Shown here: positions 46,576-56,388 of the stretch, piece by piece
How the letters are laid out: every line of letters starts with the position of its first letter
Position numbering within the stretch: position 1 is the stretch's first letter
From: Flavivirga amylovorans
GTDB taxonomy: Bacteria > Bacteroidota > Bacteroidia > Flavobacteriales > Flavobacteriaceae
Length of the DNA: 64,000 nt
Reading direction: 5' to 3'
NCBI RefSeq assembly: GCF_030540875.1
Contig: NZ_JAUOEM010000009.1
Coordinates: 1-64,000 of the forward strand
Program-made: the position numbers and the translations under genes
The notes under the pieces: model-generated
The model's database searches: none
Seen by the model: only the letters and a program-made list of their open reading frames with translations
Told to the model about the DNA's origin: nothing

Positions 46576-47880
46576 ATGAGCAATATAGTAGCTATAGTAG
46601 GAAGACCAAATGTAGGGAAATCAACTTTTTTTAATCGTTTAATACAGCGAAGAGAAGCTATAGTTGATGCAGTGAGTGGCGTTACAAGAGACCGTCATTA
46701 CGGTAAAAGTGATTGGAACGGAAAGGAGTTTTCTCTTATAGATACTGGGGGCTATGTGTTAGGTAGTGATGATGTTTTTGAAGCTGAAATTGATAAGCAA
46801 GTCGAATTAGCTATAGATGAAGCAGATGCTATTATTTTTATGGTAGATGTTGAAAATGGCGTTACAGGTATGGACGAAGACGTTGCTAATTTGCTTAGAA
46901 AAGTTAGCAAACCAGTGTTTTTGGTAGTTAATAAAGTTGATAATGCTAAACGTTCTGAAGATGCCGTAGAGTTTTATTCATTAGGATTAGGAGAATATTA
47001 TAATATTGCAAGTATCAACGGAAGTGGTACAGGTGATTTATTAGACGCTTTAGTTGAAGCCTTACCAGAAAAGGAAGAAGTAGAAGAAGAGGAACTACCA
47101 CGCTTTGCAGTTGTTGGTCGTCCCAATGCAGGAAAATCGTCATTTATTAATGCATTAATAGGGGAAGATAGGTATATAGTAACTGATATAGCAGGAACCA
47201 CAAGAGATTCTATTGATACAAAATATAATCGTTTTGGTTTTGAGTTTAATTTAGTTGACACAGCGGGAATACGTAGAAAAGCCAAAGTAAAAGAAGACTT
47301 AGAATTTTACTCAGTCATGCGTAGTGTTAGAGCTATTGAGCATGCAGATGTGTGTCTTTTAGTATTAGACGCCACACGTGGTTTTGATGGACAGGTACAG
47401 AATATATTTTGGTTAGCAGAGCGTAACCGAAAAGGCATTGTTATTTTAGTTAACAAATGGGATTTGGTAGAGAAAGACCATAAGTCAATGAAAGCGTATG
47501 AAAAGGCTATTAGAAAGCAAATAGAGCCTTTTACGGACGTGCCAGTTATATTTATTTCAACAGTATCCAAGCAACGTATTTTTAAAGCGATAGAAACAGC
47601 TGTTGAGGTTTATAAAAATCGTTCCAAAAAAATAAAAACGAGCCAGCTTAATGATGTATTGCTTCCTATTATAGAAAACTATCCACCGCCAGCTTATAAA
47701 GCAAAATTTGTAAAGATTAAATACATTATGCAATTGCCAACACCACAACCGCAGTTTGCTTTTTTCTGTAATTTACCACAATATGTAAAAGATGCTTATA
47801 AACGTTTCTTAGAAAATAAACTTCGCGAACACTTTGACTTTAATGGTGTGCCTATTAGTGTTTATATGCGTAAGAAATAG
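46576..47880 (+). CDS. der: Ribosome biogenesis GTPase Der (EngA)
   Basis: 434 residues with two tandem GTPase domains: GRPNVGKS (8-15), DTGG and NKVD in the first; GRPNAGKS (181-188), DTAG and NKWD in the second; then a C-terminal KH-like domain ending [11 protein letters not shown]. Normal length and complete. It acts in 50S subunit maturation. A diverged second copy of its last 30 or so codons lies at 50908-51004. Confidence 0.97.
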   Translation: MSNIVAIVGRPNVGKSTFFNRLIQRREAIVDAVSGVTRDRHYGKSDWNGKEFSLIDTGGYVLGSDDVFEAEIDKQVELAIDEADAIIFMVDVENGVTGMDEDVANLLRKVSKPVFLVVNKVDNAKRSEDAVEFYSLGLGEYYNIASINGSGTGDLLDALVEALPEKEEVEEEELPRFAVVGRPNAGKSSFINALIGEDRYIVTDIAGTTRDSIDTKYNRFGFEFNLVDTAGIRRKAKVKEDLEFYSVMRSVRAIEHADVCLLVLDATRGFDGQVQNIFWLAERNRKGIVILVNKWDLVEKDHKSMKAYEKAIRKQIEPFTDVPVIFISTVSKQRIFKAIETAVEVYKNRSKKIKTSQLNDVLLPIIENYPPPAYKAKFVKIKYIMQLPTPQPQFAFFCNLPQYVKDAYKRFLENKLREHFDFNGVPISVYMRKK

Positions 47881-48183
47881 CCTTTTAAGACTTTTTATGA
47901 AAAATAAAAGCATATTTCTAGTTAATTATAGTAAATCACTCATTTTTTGAGACAAAATGCTGTAATTGGTATAGAGTACTTTTATATTTATTGGAAATTT
48001 GTAACATTCTACTTAAAGCTTATACTTACCAATAAGTAAAGCATGTTCTTTTTATAAAAAGGATAAAAAATAACATCAGTTTAGAGTATTTTATAATTTG
48101 ATTAAGAACCTTCATACGGTTTATGTTTTACATTCGTTATAACAAAAGCTATTAATAATCAAATCAATTTATTGACAATCAAC
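47881..48183. other. Spacer between der and the thioredoxin-domain gene
   Basis: 303 AT-rich bases. No gene or clear terminator. Confidence 0.4.
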
Positions 48184-50763
48184 ATGAAAAAAAGCCTGAT
48201 CATCACTTTCCTATTAGGATTCGTATGTATTAACACATTTGCACAAAAAGTAATTGAAAATCCAGAATACGGGTTTAGTTCTGTTCCTGGAACTATCGTA
48301 AAAGTAGAATTATTAGATACATCAACTGTATTGCATTTCCATCTTAAAATGCGTCATGGTAGCCGTTTCTTTATTCCTAAGCAATCTTACATACAAGATT
48401 TAAATGGAGGAGATAAGTTATTTATAACCAAGACTGAGGGGACGAAGCTTGGAAAATGGAATGTAGTCCCAGAATCTGGTGAAAATAGCTACAGTTTACA
48501 TTTTCCAAAATTAAATAAGAACGTTAAAGCAATTGATTTTGGTGAAGCTAATGAAGGAGGAGATTGGAAAGTTTATGATATTGTAATTAATGAAGATAAA
48601 AGTATTTTAAGGCTGCCAAAAGCACTTAGAGGAAATTGGATGTTAACCGATGGAAGCAATCAATGGCACTACGGTTTATATTCAAAAAGAGCTGTCATAG
48701 ACAAGACTATATGGAAGTATAAGTCTATAGAAGTGAAAGGGAAAAAATACACCATAGTTTTAGAAAAAGGGAGTACTATAAAAACAGTGTATGCCAAACT
48801 TCTTAAAAATGATAAAGTTGGATTTGGTGAAAGCCGAAAAAAATCACAAAGTTATAGTTTAAAGAAAGTAAATAACCCTAATTACAAATTAGCTAATAAT
48901 GTTGAATATACAGAACCTATATTTAATTTAGATTCAACAACATATTCTGGATTTGTAAAAGGTTTTACAACTAGAGCAGAGCAAAAAACTGGGACGATAC
49001 ATATTAATAACGCCTTTTCTGGGCATCAAGATTCTTATTTAATCAAAATTGCTGACGATGGTAGTTTTTCTGTAAAGTTCCCAATTACTCATCCTCAGTC
49101 TGCATTTGTAAGAATGCCGAATGGTGCCTATTCCGTTTTTGTAGAACCAGGTAAGGAAACGTTTCATTGTATAGATGGAAAAGAATCATTTTTCATGGGA
49201 GATTGTGCTCAAGTGAATTCAGATTTACAAGCTTTGGAGTTTATAAAGTATTTTAATTCTCGAAAAACAAGAGAAAATATTGGGATTACTTCTCCTGAAG
49301 ATTATAAAAAAGTATGCTTAGATGTAAGAGATAAAGAGTTAAATACGCTAAAAGAATATGCTAATAATCATTTTGTAAGTGCTAAAGCATTTCAAATTAA
49401 AAACATACAGATAGAATTAACGGCTTATCAAAATGCTTTAGGTTATGGAATGTCTAGACGAAGTTTAAAGCGTCAAAATGAAAAGGCGAAATCAGATAAA
49501 AAGAAAAAACCTTTTAAAGATTTTAAGGTTCATGAAGACTATTATGATTTTATCCCAAAAGATATTATAAATAACAAACTAGCACTATTATCCAATGACT
49601 ATTATTTTTTCGTAAACAGATTAATATATGCAGACCTTTTTAAAGTAAATCAATCTTCTAGAGCGACTTTTACAGAATTTGCTGATTGGTTACAAAAAAA
49701 CAATAGAGAACTTACAGTAGAAGAATTAGAGATGGTTGAAATGAGTAAGCAAATACAAACATCTGAAATTTTGAAGAAAGAAGAGGCTTTTAGAAAAGTT
49801 CATGGTAAATCTGAACAAGCATTTTATAAAAAGCACAAAGAAGACATGAAAGCTTATAGGGACTATTTAAAAGAAAATGATTTAAAGCCAAAACATGGTC
49901 ATTTTCTTGTAAATATGGCAGAGTATATTAAAAGTAAAGGCGAAAAACTATCTAATGAAGAAATGAAGATGGTAGAAGCTGTTAAAATCATGAAGACTAA
50001 AGAAGAATTTGAAAAAGAACGCATTTTTTATGAAACGTATGGAGAAGTAACCAAACGGTTTTACAAAAAGTATGGAAAGAGTTTTTCTGATGTGAGTAGA
50101 TATAAATACTACTCTGATAGAGATAATAAGATTAAAGCCTATTTCGGTAAATCTGATGCGTTTTTATATGATGTAATAAGATTTCAAAGAGCAAGCAAAA
50201 GATTGGAAGATTATAAAGTCTATACAGATAATGAGTTAGTAAGAGTTCAGAGCGAAATAAAAGATCCCTTTTTGGCAAACTATCTGTCTGTGGAAAATGA
50301 GCGGACAAAAGCCAACATTGAAACAAACAAAACTAAAGGAGGGTATACTGTAAATGAAGTCAATAAAACAGAAGGGGATGAATTGTTTGATTCTATGATA
50401 GAAAAGTTTAAAGGAAAAGTAGTGTATGTGGATTTTTGGGCAACATGGTGTAGACCTTGTAAATCTGGTATTAAGAGAATTGCACCACTTAAAGAAACTA
50501 TGAAAAATGATGATGTGGTTTTTTTATATATAACAAATCAAACGTCTCCAGAAGACACGTGGAAAAATGCTATTGCAAATATTAAAGGAGAACATTATAG
50601 GGTATCTACAGATGAATGGAATTACTTAACTGAGAAATTTAATATTTCAGGAATTCCACATTATGTATTGGTAAATAAGAAAGGTAGAGTTGTAAACCCT
50701 AAGATGGGGCATAGCTCGAATGCTAAACTCAAAACAATTTTTAATACTGAAATACAGAAATAA
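48184..50763 (+). CDS. Secreted TlpA/thioredoxin-domain protein with N-terminal beta domain
   Basis: 859 residues from ATG 48184, which gives the signal peptide MKKSLIITFLLGFVCINTFAQ. A beta-rich N-terminal half includes a DUF4369/carrier-like segment (about 275-340). A charged helical region (about 440-660) contains two similar blocks about 77 residues apart (EEMKMVEAVKIM and EELEMVEMSKQI). The C-terminal 140 are a TlpA-type thioredoxin domain (VDFWATWCRPCKSG, cis-Pro loop SGIPHYVLV). Probably a periplasmic disulfide reductase. It is flanked by the two der 3' ends, so it may have arrived as cargo. A terminator follows. Confidence 0.85.
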   Translation: MKKSLIITFLLGFVCINTFAQKVIENPEYGFSSVPGTIVKVELLDTSTVLHFHLKMRHGSRFFIPKQSYIQDLNGGDKLFITKTEGTKLGKWNVVPESGENSYSLHFPKLNKNVKAIDFGEANEGGDWKVYDIVINEDKSILRLPKALRGNWMLTDGSNQWHYGLYSKRAVIDKTIWKYKSIEVKGKKYTIVLEKGSTIKTVYAKLLKNDKVGFGESRKKSQSYSLKKVNNPNYKLANNVEYTEPIFNLDSTTYSGFVKGFTTRAEQKTGTIHINNAFSGHQDSYLIKIADDGSFSVKFPITHPQSAFVRMPNGAYSVFVEPGKETFHCIDGKESFFMGDCAQVNSDLQALEFIKYFNSRKTRENIGITSPEDYKKVCLDVRDKELNTLKEYANNHFVSAKAFQIKNIQIELTAYQNALGYGMSRRSLKRQNEKAKSDKKKKPFKDFKVHEDYYDFIPKDIINNKLALLSNDYYFFVNRLIYADLFKVNQSSRATFTEFADWLQKNNRELTVEELEMVEMSKQIQTSEILKKEEAFRKVHGKSEQAFYKKHKEDMKAYRDYLKENDLKPKHGHFLVNMAEYIKSKGEKLSNEEMKMVEAVKIMKTKEEFEKERIFYETYGEVTKRFYKKYGKSFSDVSRYKYYSDRDNKIKAYFGKSDAFLYDVIRFQRASKRLEDYKVYTDNELVRVQSEIKDPFLANYLSVENERTKANIETNKTKGGYTVNEVNKTEGDELFDSMIEKFKGKVVYVDFWATWCRPCKSGIKRIAPLKETMKNDDVVFLYITNQTSPEDTWKNAIANIKGEHYRVSTDEWNYLTEKFNISGIPHYVLVNKKGRVVNPKMGHSSNAKLKTIFNTEIQK

Positions 50764-50781
50764 TTTAAATTGATATTATAT

Positions 50782-50815
50782 AAAAGTCTCAATTATTAAT
50801 AGGTTGAGACTTTTT
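50782..50815 (+). terminator. Intrinsic terminator after the thioredoxin-domain gene
   Basis: AAAAGTCTCAA and TTGAGACTTTT form an 11-bp stem followed by TG and further T; 19 bases after the stop codon. Confidence 0.85.
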
Positions 50816-50907
50816 GTATTATATAATGCTCTCTTACCGTTCGCCAGAAATAAGCCTCTCACAACCATCGTGAAAACGGAACTTCTGTTTTATGTAATTA
50901 CCATTAC

Positions 50908-51004
50908 ATGTAAAAGTCCTTATAAACGTTTCTTAGAAAACAAACTTCGCGAACACTTTGATTTTAAAGGAGTTCCCATTAGTGTGTGTATGAGAAAGAA
51001 ATAA
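50908..51004 (+). pseudogene. Duplicate 3' end of der
   Basis: The segment [21 protein letters not shown]...MRKK repeats the Der C-terminus (Lys for Asn, Cys for Tyr). About 11 of 86 bases differ, several of them synonymous. Homology fades upstream of 50908, though scattered matches reach about 50845. There is no plausible start for a real gene. Either a duplication or the scar of an insertion at the der 3' end. Confidence 0.85.
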
Positions 51005-51147
51005 CATTTCTTTATGAATGATTTATATTTTTTTTAAGAAAGTTTATACAATTACTAATTTATCTTCGTTTAAGTTTTTTCCTAAGTAAGGAGTAATGCA
51101 TGTAAGGAAAAGATATCAGTTAGTCATCAATCTAGTTTATCAATCAA

Positions 51148-53922
51148 ATGGAAAAAAACTTTTTCTATCTAGTTTTCTTATGTGTAACATTATCCTTTTC
51201 TCAATCTAAAACGTTTAAAATTTCTGGAACCTTAATTTCAGATGACGAAAATCTCCCATTAGAGTCTGCAACTGTTTATATAGAGCGTATAAAAGATAGT
51301 GCTTTAGTTAATTATACAATAACCGATAAAAAAGGTCTTTTTACCCTAGAAGATAAAACTGTAGATATGCAGTTAAACCTATTAATATCCTATGTTGGTT
51401 ATGAAACCTATTCAAAAACGATAAAAATAGATAGGCCTGAAATTAATTTAGGTAAAATTATCATGCAGATTGACGCTAACGCTCTGGATGAGATTGTTAT
51501 AAAATCTAGAGCACCAATTACTATTAAAAAAGACACGCTTGAATTTAATGTAAAATCTTTTAAAACTAAAAAAGACGCTAATGTTGAAGATCTGTTAAAA
51601 GTGTTACCAGGTATTGAAGTAGATGAAGAAGGAGTGATAACTGTAAATGGCAGACCTGTAAACAGGATTCTCGTAAACGGTAAACCTTTTTTTGGAAATG
51701 ACCCTACAATAACTACTAGAAATTTAACAAAAGATGTTATTGAAAAAATACAAGTAGTAGATACAAAAACAAAGTCGCAAGCATTTTCTGGAGAAGAAGG
51801 AGATGATGAAAATAAAACGATTAACCTTACTATAAAAGAAGAAAATAACAAAGGTGTTTTTGGTAGAGCCTCGGCAGGTACAGGAACAGATGAAAGATAT
51901 GAGTTTGCGGGTATGTTTAATCGTTTTGACAATGATCAGCGATTTAGTGTGCTGGTTGGAGGAAATAATATAAATTCTCCAGGGTTTAGTTTTGGGGAAA
52001 TACGAAAAATGTTTGGAGGGGGTAATTCCATGAACTTTAACGGAGGAGGAGCTTTTCAAATAGGGGGGCGTTCTTTTGGAGGAGGTCAAGGGATTACAAC
52101 ATCTAATAATGTAGGGGCTAATTTTGCCGATAAATTTGGTGAGAAAGTAGATTTGAGCACAGATTACTTTTATTCAGGGAGTAGCTCAGAAAATGTTACA
52201 TCTACGCAACGAGAAAATATATTACCAGACTCCAGGTTTTTTACTAATTCAGAGTCTAGGTCTTTTAGCGATAATGACAATCATAGTGCTAATATGGAAT
52301 TTGATATGAAAATTGATTCTACATTTTTAATCAACATAGAACCTTCATTTAGGCATACAAGAAGTAAAACTGTTTTTTCTAGAGATGAAGATTCCAGAGA
52401 TGAATTAAATGCACTAATCAATGAGTCAAATACAGAATCGGTTGTGGAAACTGTTGGTAAGAATTTCACTAATGATATTCAAGTTACCAAGCGTTTTGGT
52501 TCAAATGGAGCTTACTTGAGGCTAAATATAGATAACGAAATTAGTAGTAGAGAGAGCGATGATTTTTTATTTTCTAAGACTGATATTTATGGAGATAATC
52601 CTGATGAAATTATAAGGGATCAATTTACAAGAGGGAATAATAAGGTTAATGATTTAAGAACAAGTATAAATTATAATATCCCTTTAATCGCAAAAGAACT
52701 ATTTTTAAATTTTGGATACGGGTATAGTCGAAATAAGCAAGAAGATAAACAAAGCACACTAGATAAAGATGTTAACGGAGATTATACAGTTTTTAATACG
52801 GAATTAAGTACAGATTTTGAATATATAAATGAAATACTTACACCAGAATTTTCAATTAGATATAGAAATAAAAAATGGTCAGCTAGATTTAATACAAGTT
52901 ATCTGTTTAGAAACTTAGAAAATAAAGATTTATTAAGACCTGAATTTACTATTAAACGTAAATTCGAAGCCGTAGAATTACGTTCTAACTTTCGTTATAG
53001 GTTTAGTCCAAAATCGTCAATACGTATTGGTTATGGATTGAATAATAGCCCACCACAATTAAGGCAATTACAAGCCTTTCAAAATGTTTCTAACCCATTA
53101 AACACCATAGTAGGTAATCCTAATTTGGAACCAACAAATAATCATAGAGTTGATTTAAGTTACAATGCGTTCGATTTTCAAAAAGGAACAGGATTTTACT
53201 CATATTTTAATGTTAGTTTTATAAATAATCAAGTGGTTTCCAATACAACTATTGATGAGAATTTTGTTAGAGAAACAACCTATTCGAATGTAAATGGAAA
53301 TTATAGAATTAACGGAAATTTAAATTATAATAAAAGTGTTAAACTAGATTCACTAAGGACTTTAAGATTGGCCATTGGAATAAACGGAAATAAAAATAGA
53401 AACATAAATTATAATAATGGGGTACAATATGCTAGTCATATAACGGGTTTATCTCCTAGTGTTAATTTTATGTTCACATGGAAAGATGTTATGGAGTTTA
53501 TGCCACGATATCAAATTAATTTTACTAAAAACACTTTCGACATTACTTCCTTTGAAGATAGAGAGTTTTTGTTTCATTCGCTGCATTTAAGCACAGCAAC
53601 CTTTTTGCCTAAACATTTTGAATGGCGAAACGAAATGCAATATAATTATAATCCTAATATTGCTGAAGGTTTTCAAAAAAGTTCTTGGTTCTGGAATGCT
53701 ACTTTAGCTTATTCTTTTATGAAAGATAAATCTACCATAACATTTAAAGCTTACGATTTATTGAACCAAAACACGAATGCAAGGCGAACTGCAAATCAGA
53801 ATTTTATTCAAGATTCTCAAAGTACAGTGCTACAACAATATTTTATGTTAAGCTTTAGTTGGAAGTTTAATAGTCTGGGGCAAAAGGGAGAAATAAGAGA
53901 AGGTGGTTTTCATGTGTTTTAG
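51148..53922 (+). CDS. Outer membrane beta-barrel / TonB-receptor-like protein, second paralogue
   Basis: 924 residues: short signal peptide (ending TLSFSQ), carboxypeptidase-regulatory-like domain (ISYVGYETYSKTI), plug-like segment (LLKVLPGIEVDEEG, RILVNGKPFFGNDPTI) and barrel. It closely follows the 30379-33066 protein, including the final RTANQNFIQDSQSTVLQQYF, but has an extra Gly-rich loop (about 285-310, GGGNSMNFNGGGAF) and a 12-residue C-terminal tail after the barrel. It has no R-type promoter, so the two paralogues are regulated differently. Confidence 0.88.
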   Translation: MEKNFFYLVFLCVTLSFSQSKTFKISGTLISDDENLPLESATVYIERIKDSALVNYTITDKKGLFTLEDKTVDMQLNLLISYVGYETYSKTIKIDRPEINLGKIIMQIDANALDEIVIKSRAPITIKKDTLEFNVKSFKTKKDANVEDLLKVLPGIEVDEEGVITVNGRPVNRILVNGKPFFGNDPTITTRNLTKDVIEKIQVVDTKTKSQAFSGEEGDDENKTINLTIKEENNKGVFGRASAGTGTDERYEFAGMFNRFDNDQRFSVLVGGNNINSPGFSFGEIRKMFGGGNSMNFNGGGAFQIGGRSFGGGQGITTSNNVGANFADKFGEKVDLSTDYFYSGSSSENVTSTQRENILPDSRFFTNSESRSFSDNDNHSANMEFDMKIDSTFLINIEPSFRHTRSKTVFSRDEDSRDELNALINESNTESVVETVGKNFTNDIQVTKRFGSNGAYLRLNIDNEISSRESDDFLFSKTDIYGDNPDEIIRDQFTRGNNKVNDLRTSINYNIPLIAKELFLNFGYGYSRNKQEDKQSTLDKDVNGDYTVFNTELSTDFEYINEILTPEFSIRYRNKKWSARFNTSYLFRNLENKDLLRPEFTIKRKFEAVELRSNFRYRFSPKSSIRIGYGLNNSPPQLRQLQAFQNVSNPLNTIVGNPNLEPTNNHRVDLSYNAFDFQKGTGFYSYFNVSFINNQVVSNTTIDENFVRETTYSNVNGNYRINGNLNYNKSVKLDSLRTLRLAIGINGNKNRNINYNNGVQYASHITGLSPSVNFMFTWKDVMEFMPRYQINFTKNTFDITSFEDREFLFHSLHLSTATFLPKHFEWRNEMQYNYNPNIAEGFQKSSWFWNATLAYSFMKDKSTITFKAYDLLNQNTNARRTANQNFIQDSQSTVLQQYFMLSFSWKFNSLGQKGEIREGGFHVF

Positions 53923-54064
53923 TTTTCTGTTTTTTAAATCAGAAATTAATGCGCTGTTTATTAGGCACTTACAGATGTAATCTTTTATTGTTTTTTCAGT
54001 ACTATTCCCTATTATGATATCCGTTTTTCTATCGTTTTTTGAAATGATAATACTCTTTTCATAA

Positions 54065-54907
54065 TTACCAACTACCCCCAGCACCACCACCAGAAAAACC
54101 ACCACCACCGAAGCCGCCTCCAAAGCCACCGCCGCCGAATCCACCTCCTGAGCTTCCGCCCCAACCACTAGATGAACCTCGGTTGTAGCTGCCACGTCCC
54201 ATATTGCTGAGTATAATAGCCTCTAGAATATTACTGCCTTTAGATCTATTACCTCTATTTCCACCTCCGCCACCACGTTTGTTTTTAGAAATAGAAATAA
54301 GTATGATTATAAAAATAAATATAAGAATGAAAATGAATCCAACAGGGAAGCCACTCTCAGATGATTTTTTGCGCGTTCCTTTATATTCACCATTTAAAAC
54401 TTGAAATATGGCATCAGCTCCTTTATTTAACCCGCTGTAATAATCTCCACGTTTAAATTCTGGAATTATAATGTTTCTAATAAGCTCACCTGTAATACCT
54501 GCTGTTAATTTATGCTCGACACCATACCCAGGGGAAATCCAGATTTTCCGATCATCTTTAGCTAATAAAACGAATACTCCATTATCTTCTTCAGCTTGTC
54601 CAATACCCCATTCATGCCCCCATCTTGGTGCTAATAAACCGATATTCTCCCCTTTAGTTGTGCTTATTATTGCAATGACTATTTGAGTAGAAGTAGTATC
54701 TGAATATTTAATAAGTTTTTGTTCTAAACTCTTTTTTTGTGAGGTAGAAAGTAAGTTAGCATAATCGTAAATGCTTGTTTGAAATTCAGGCTTTTCAGGA
54801 ATGTTAAATTGAGCATGGGAACTAACAAATGAGAAAAGTGTTATTATTAAAACGGAGATAATACCTTTCGCTTTAAATGATTGGATATTGGGGTTTGAAT
54901 ATTGCAT
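54065..54907 (-). CDS. TPM-domain protein with Gly-rich tail
   Basis: 280 residues. Signal peptide to about residue 33 (SSHAQ), TPM domain (TLP18.3/Psb32/MOLO-1 type; about 40-180, GENIGLLAPRWGHEWGIGQ, DDRKIWISPGYGVE), one membrane helix (about 195-212) and a C-terminal tail of Gly and Ser (GGGGFGGGFGG). It is last in the operon LemA - TPM - TPM, a conserved bacterial arrangement implicated in envelope functions. The exact role is not established. Confidence 0.88.
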   Translation of the reverse strand: MQYSNPNIQSFKAKGIISVLIITLFSFVSSHAQFNIPEKPEFQTSIYDYANLLSTSQKKSLEQKLIKYSDTTSTQIVIAIISTTKGENIGLLAPRWGHEWGIGQAEEDNGVFVLLAKDDRKIWISPGYGVEHKLTAGITGELIRNIIIPEFKRGDYYSGLNKGADAIFQVLNGEYKGTRKKSSESGFPVGFIFILIFIFIIILISISKNKRGGGGGNRGNRSKGSNILEAIILSNMGRGSYNRGSSSGWGGSSGGGFGGGGFGGGFGGGGFSGGGAGGSW

Positions 54908-54916
54908 ACTTAAAAC

Positions 54917-55354
54917 TTAGCCTTTAGAAATTTCATTAGACAATTCATCAACATCTCCATGTTTCCATGGAAAATAAGTTTCTAACTGTTTTCCAGCTTT
55001 TAATACACCTTCAGAGATCCCTTTTTTAAAGTTGCCCTTTTTAAAATGTGATTGCATTAGGTCTTTTGTACTATCCCAAAAATTATCAGGAACAACATCA
55101 TTAATACCTTTATCTCCATATATAACAAATGCTTTGTCTTCGACTGCAACATAAATTAAAACACCATTTTGATCTTTAGTATTGTCCATTTTGAGGTAAT
55201 GGAAGACTTCCATGGCACGATTAAAAATATCATCATTTGATGTTTTTTCAATGTGAACTCTAATTTCCCCAGAAGTATTCTGTTCAGCTATTCTAATAGC
55301 TTCAACGATTTCCTGTTCTTCTTCTTTAGAAAGAAAATCTTCTATTTTAGACAT
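54917..55354 (-). CDS. TPM-domain protein without signal peptide
   Basis: 145 residues made almost only of a TPM domain (EIRVHIEKTSNDDIFNRAMEVF, DKAFVIYGDKGINDVV). No N-terminal signal is visible; family members of this type may be cytoplasmic or membrane-associated. It is 9 bases from the next gene and 6 from lemA, so certainly co-transcribed. Confidence 0.85.
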   Translation of the reverse strand: MSKIEDFLSKEEEQEIVEAIRIAEQNTSGEIRVHIEKTSNDDIFNRAMEVFHYLKMDNTKDQNGVLIYVAVEDKAFVIYGDKGINDVVPDNFWDSTKDLMQSHFKKGNFKKGISEGVLKAGKQLETYFPWKHGDVDELSNEISKG

Positions 55355-55360
55355 GAACTT

Positions 55361-55957
55361 TTAATTAAAATCGAACTTTACATCAACAGGTTTATCTGCT
55401 CCCACTTCTGCATCGAAATACGGTTTTTCATCAAAATTCAAAATACCAGCAAGTATTGAATTTGGGAAGCTATTTACGTGTACATTATACGGCTTTATCT
55501 TTTCATTATAGCGCGTTCTTGCTGTTTGAATAGTATTTTCCGTACTGGTTAACTCATCTTGCAATTTTAAAAAGTTTTGATTTGCTTTTAATTCTGGGTA
55601 GCGCTCTACAGTTACCAATAAACTTTTTAAAGCACCACTTAAACCTCCTTGAACTTGGTTGTATTTTGCTAATTGTTCTGGTGTAACATTAGATGGGTCA
55701 ATGTTTATAGAGGTTGCTTTAGCACGAGCTTCAATCACTGCAGTTAAAGTGCTCTTTTCAAAATCAGCAGCACCTTTTACAGTATTAACTAGATTGCCAA
55801 TAAGATCATTTCTACGTTGATAAGATGTCTGAACATTTCCCCAAGCTTCTTTTACATTTTCATTAAGATTAACTGCTGTATTGTTAAAACCTTTTCCCCA
55901 AGAATATAGACCAAATACAAGAACTCCTATAATGATCCATGGTAAAAATTTCTTCAT
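55361..55957 (-). CDS. lemA: LemA family protein
   Basis: 198 residues. One N-terminal membrane helix (MKKFLPWIIIGVLVFGLYSW) and a long helical domain with the LemA signature (NVQTSYQRRNDLIGNLVNTV, YPELKANQNFLKLQDEL). First gene of the LemA-TPM operon. Function unsettled; associated with the envelope. Confidence 0.93.
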   Translation of the reverse strand: MKKFLPWIIIGVLVFGLYSWGKGFNNTAVNLNENVKEAWGNVQTSYQRRNDLIGNLVNTVKGAADFEKSTLTAVIEARAKATSINIDPSNVTPEQLAKYNQVQGGLSGALKSLLVTVERYPELKANQNFLKLQDELTSTENTIQTARTRYNEKIKPYNVHVNSFPNSILAGILNFDEKPYFDAEVGADKPVDVKFDFN

Positions 55958-56058
55958 AATAAATTAGTTTAATATAATTTGTTAATGGTTATTTATGAGA
56001 CACACAATTTTTAAAAACGTTACATAATTAAATGTATTTTTAATTCTAGACGGTCACT

Positions 56059-56388
56059 TTAAAGATGTTGCTTTATTTTTATGAGTTGATTTTTAACATC
56101 TTCAAGCTTGCTTATAATTTCAAAATTAGTAAGGGTTTCTTTTTTGCCTTCCTTTAAATGAATTTTGGCACCTTCAAGAGTAAAACCACGTTCTTTAACC
56201 AGATGATAAATAAGTTTTAGGTTTTTTATGTCTTCAGGGGTAAACTTGCGATTGCCTTTAGCATTCTTTTTTGGTCTAAGAGCATCAAATTCTTTTTCCC
56301 AAAAACGAATCAATGAGGTATTAACATTAAATGCTTTGGCGACTTCGCCAATACCATAATATCGTTTTTCAGGTAAGTCTATATGCAT
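56059..56388 (-). CDS. MerR-family regulator
   Basis: 109 residues: MerR-type winged HTH at the N-terminus (YYGIGEVAKAFNVNTSLIRFWEKEF) and a short helical tail without effector cysteines. Its ATG overlaps the stop codon of the M23 peptidase by one base, so the two are coupled. This pair is common in Flavobacteriaceae; the targets are unknown. Confidence 0.85.
   Translation of the reverse strand: MHIDLPEKRYYGIGEVAKAFNVNTSLIRFWEKEFDALRPKKNAKGNRKFTPEDIKNLKLIYHLVKERGFTLEGAKIHLKEGKKETLTNFEIISKLEDVKNQLIKIKQHL

Noticed and set aside
48061-48090. R-type operator upstream of the thioredoxin-domain gene
   Set aside because: One GGAT half-site only; the position 21 bp away does not match.
50804-51004. 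66-codon open frame as a separate gene
   Set aside because: Only its end has meaning, as a second der 3' end; the upstream part includes the terminator arm.
51080-51110. R-type operator upstream of the second receptor gene
   Set aside because: GTAAGGA occurs twice, but 16 bp apart, and there is no matching -7 box at 30 bp.
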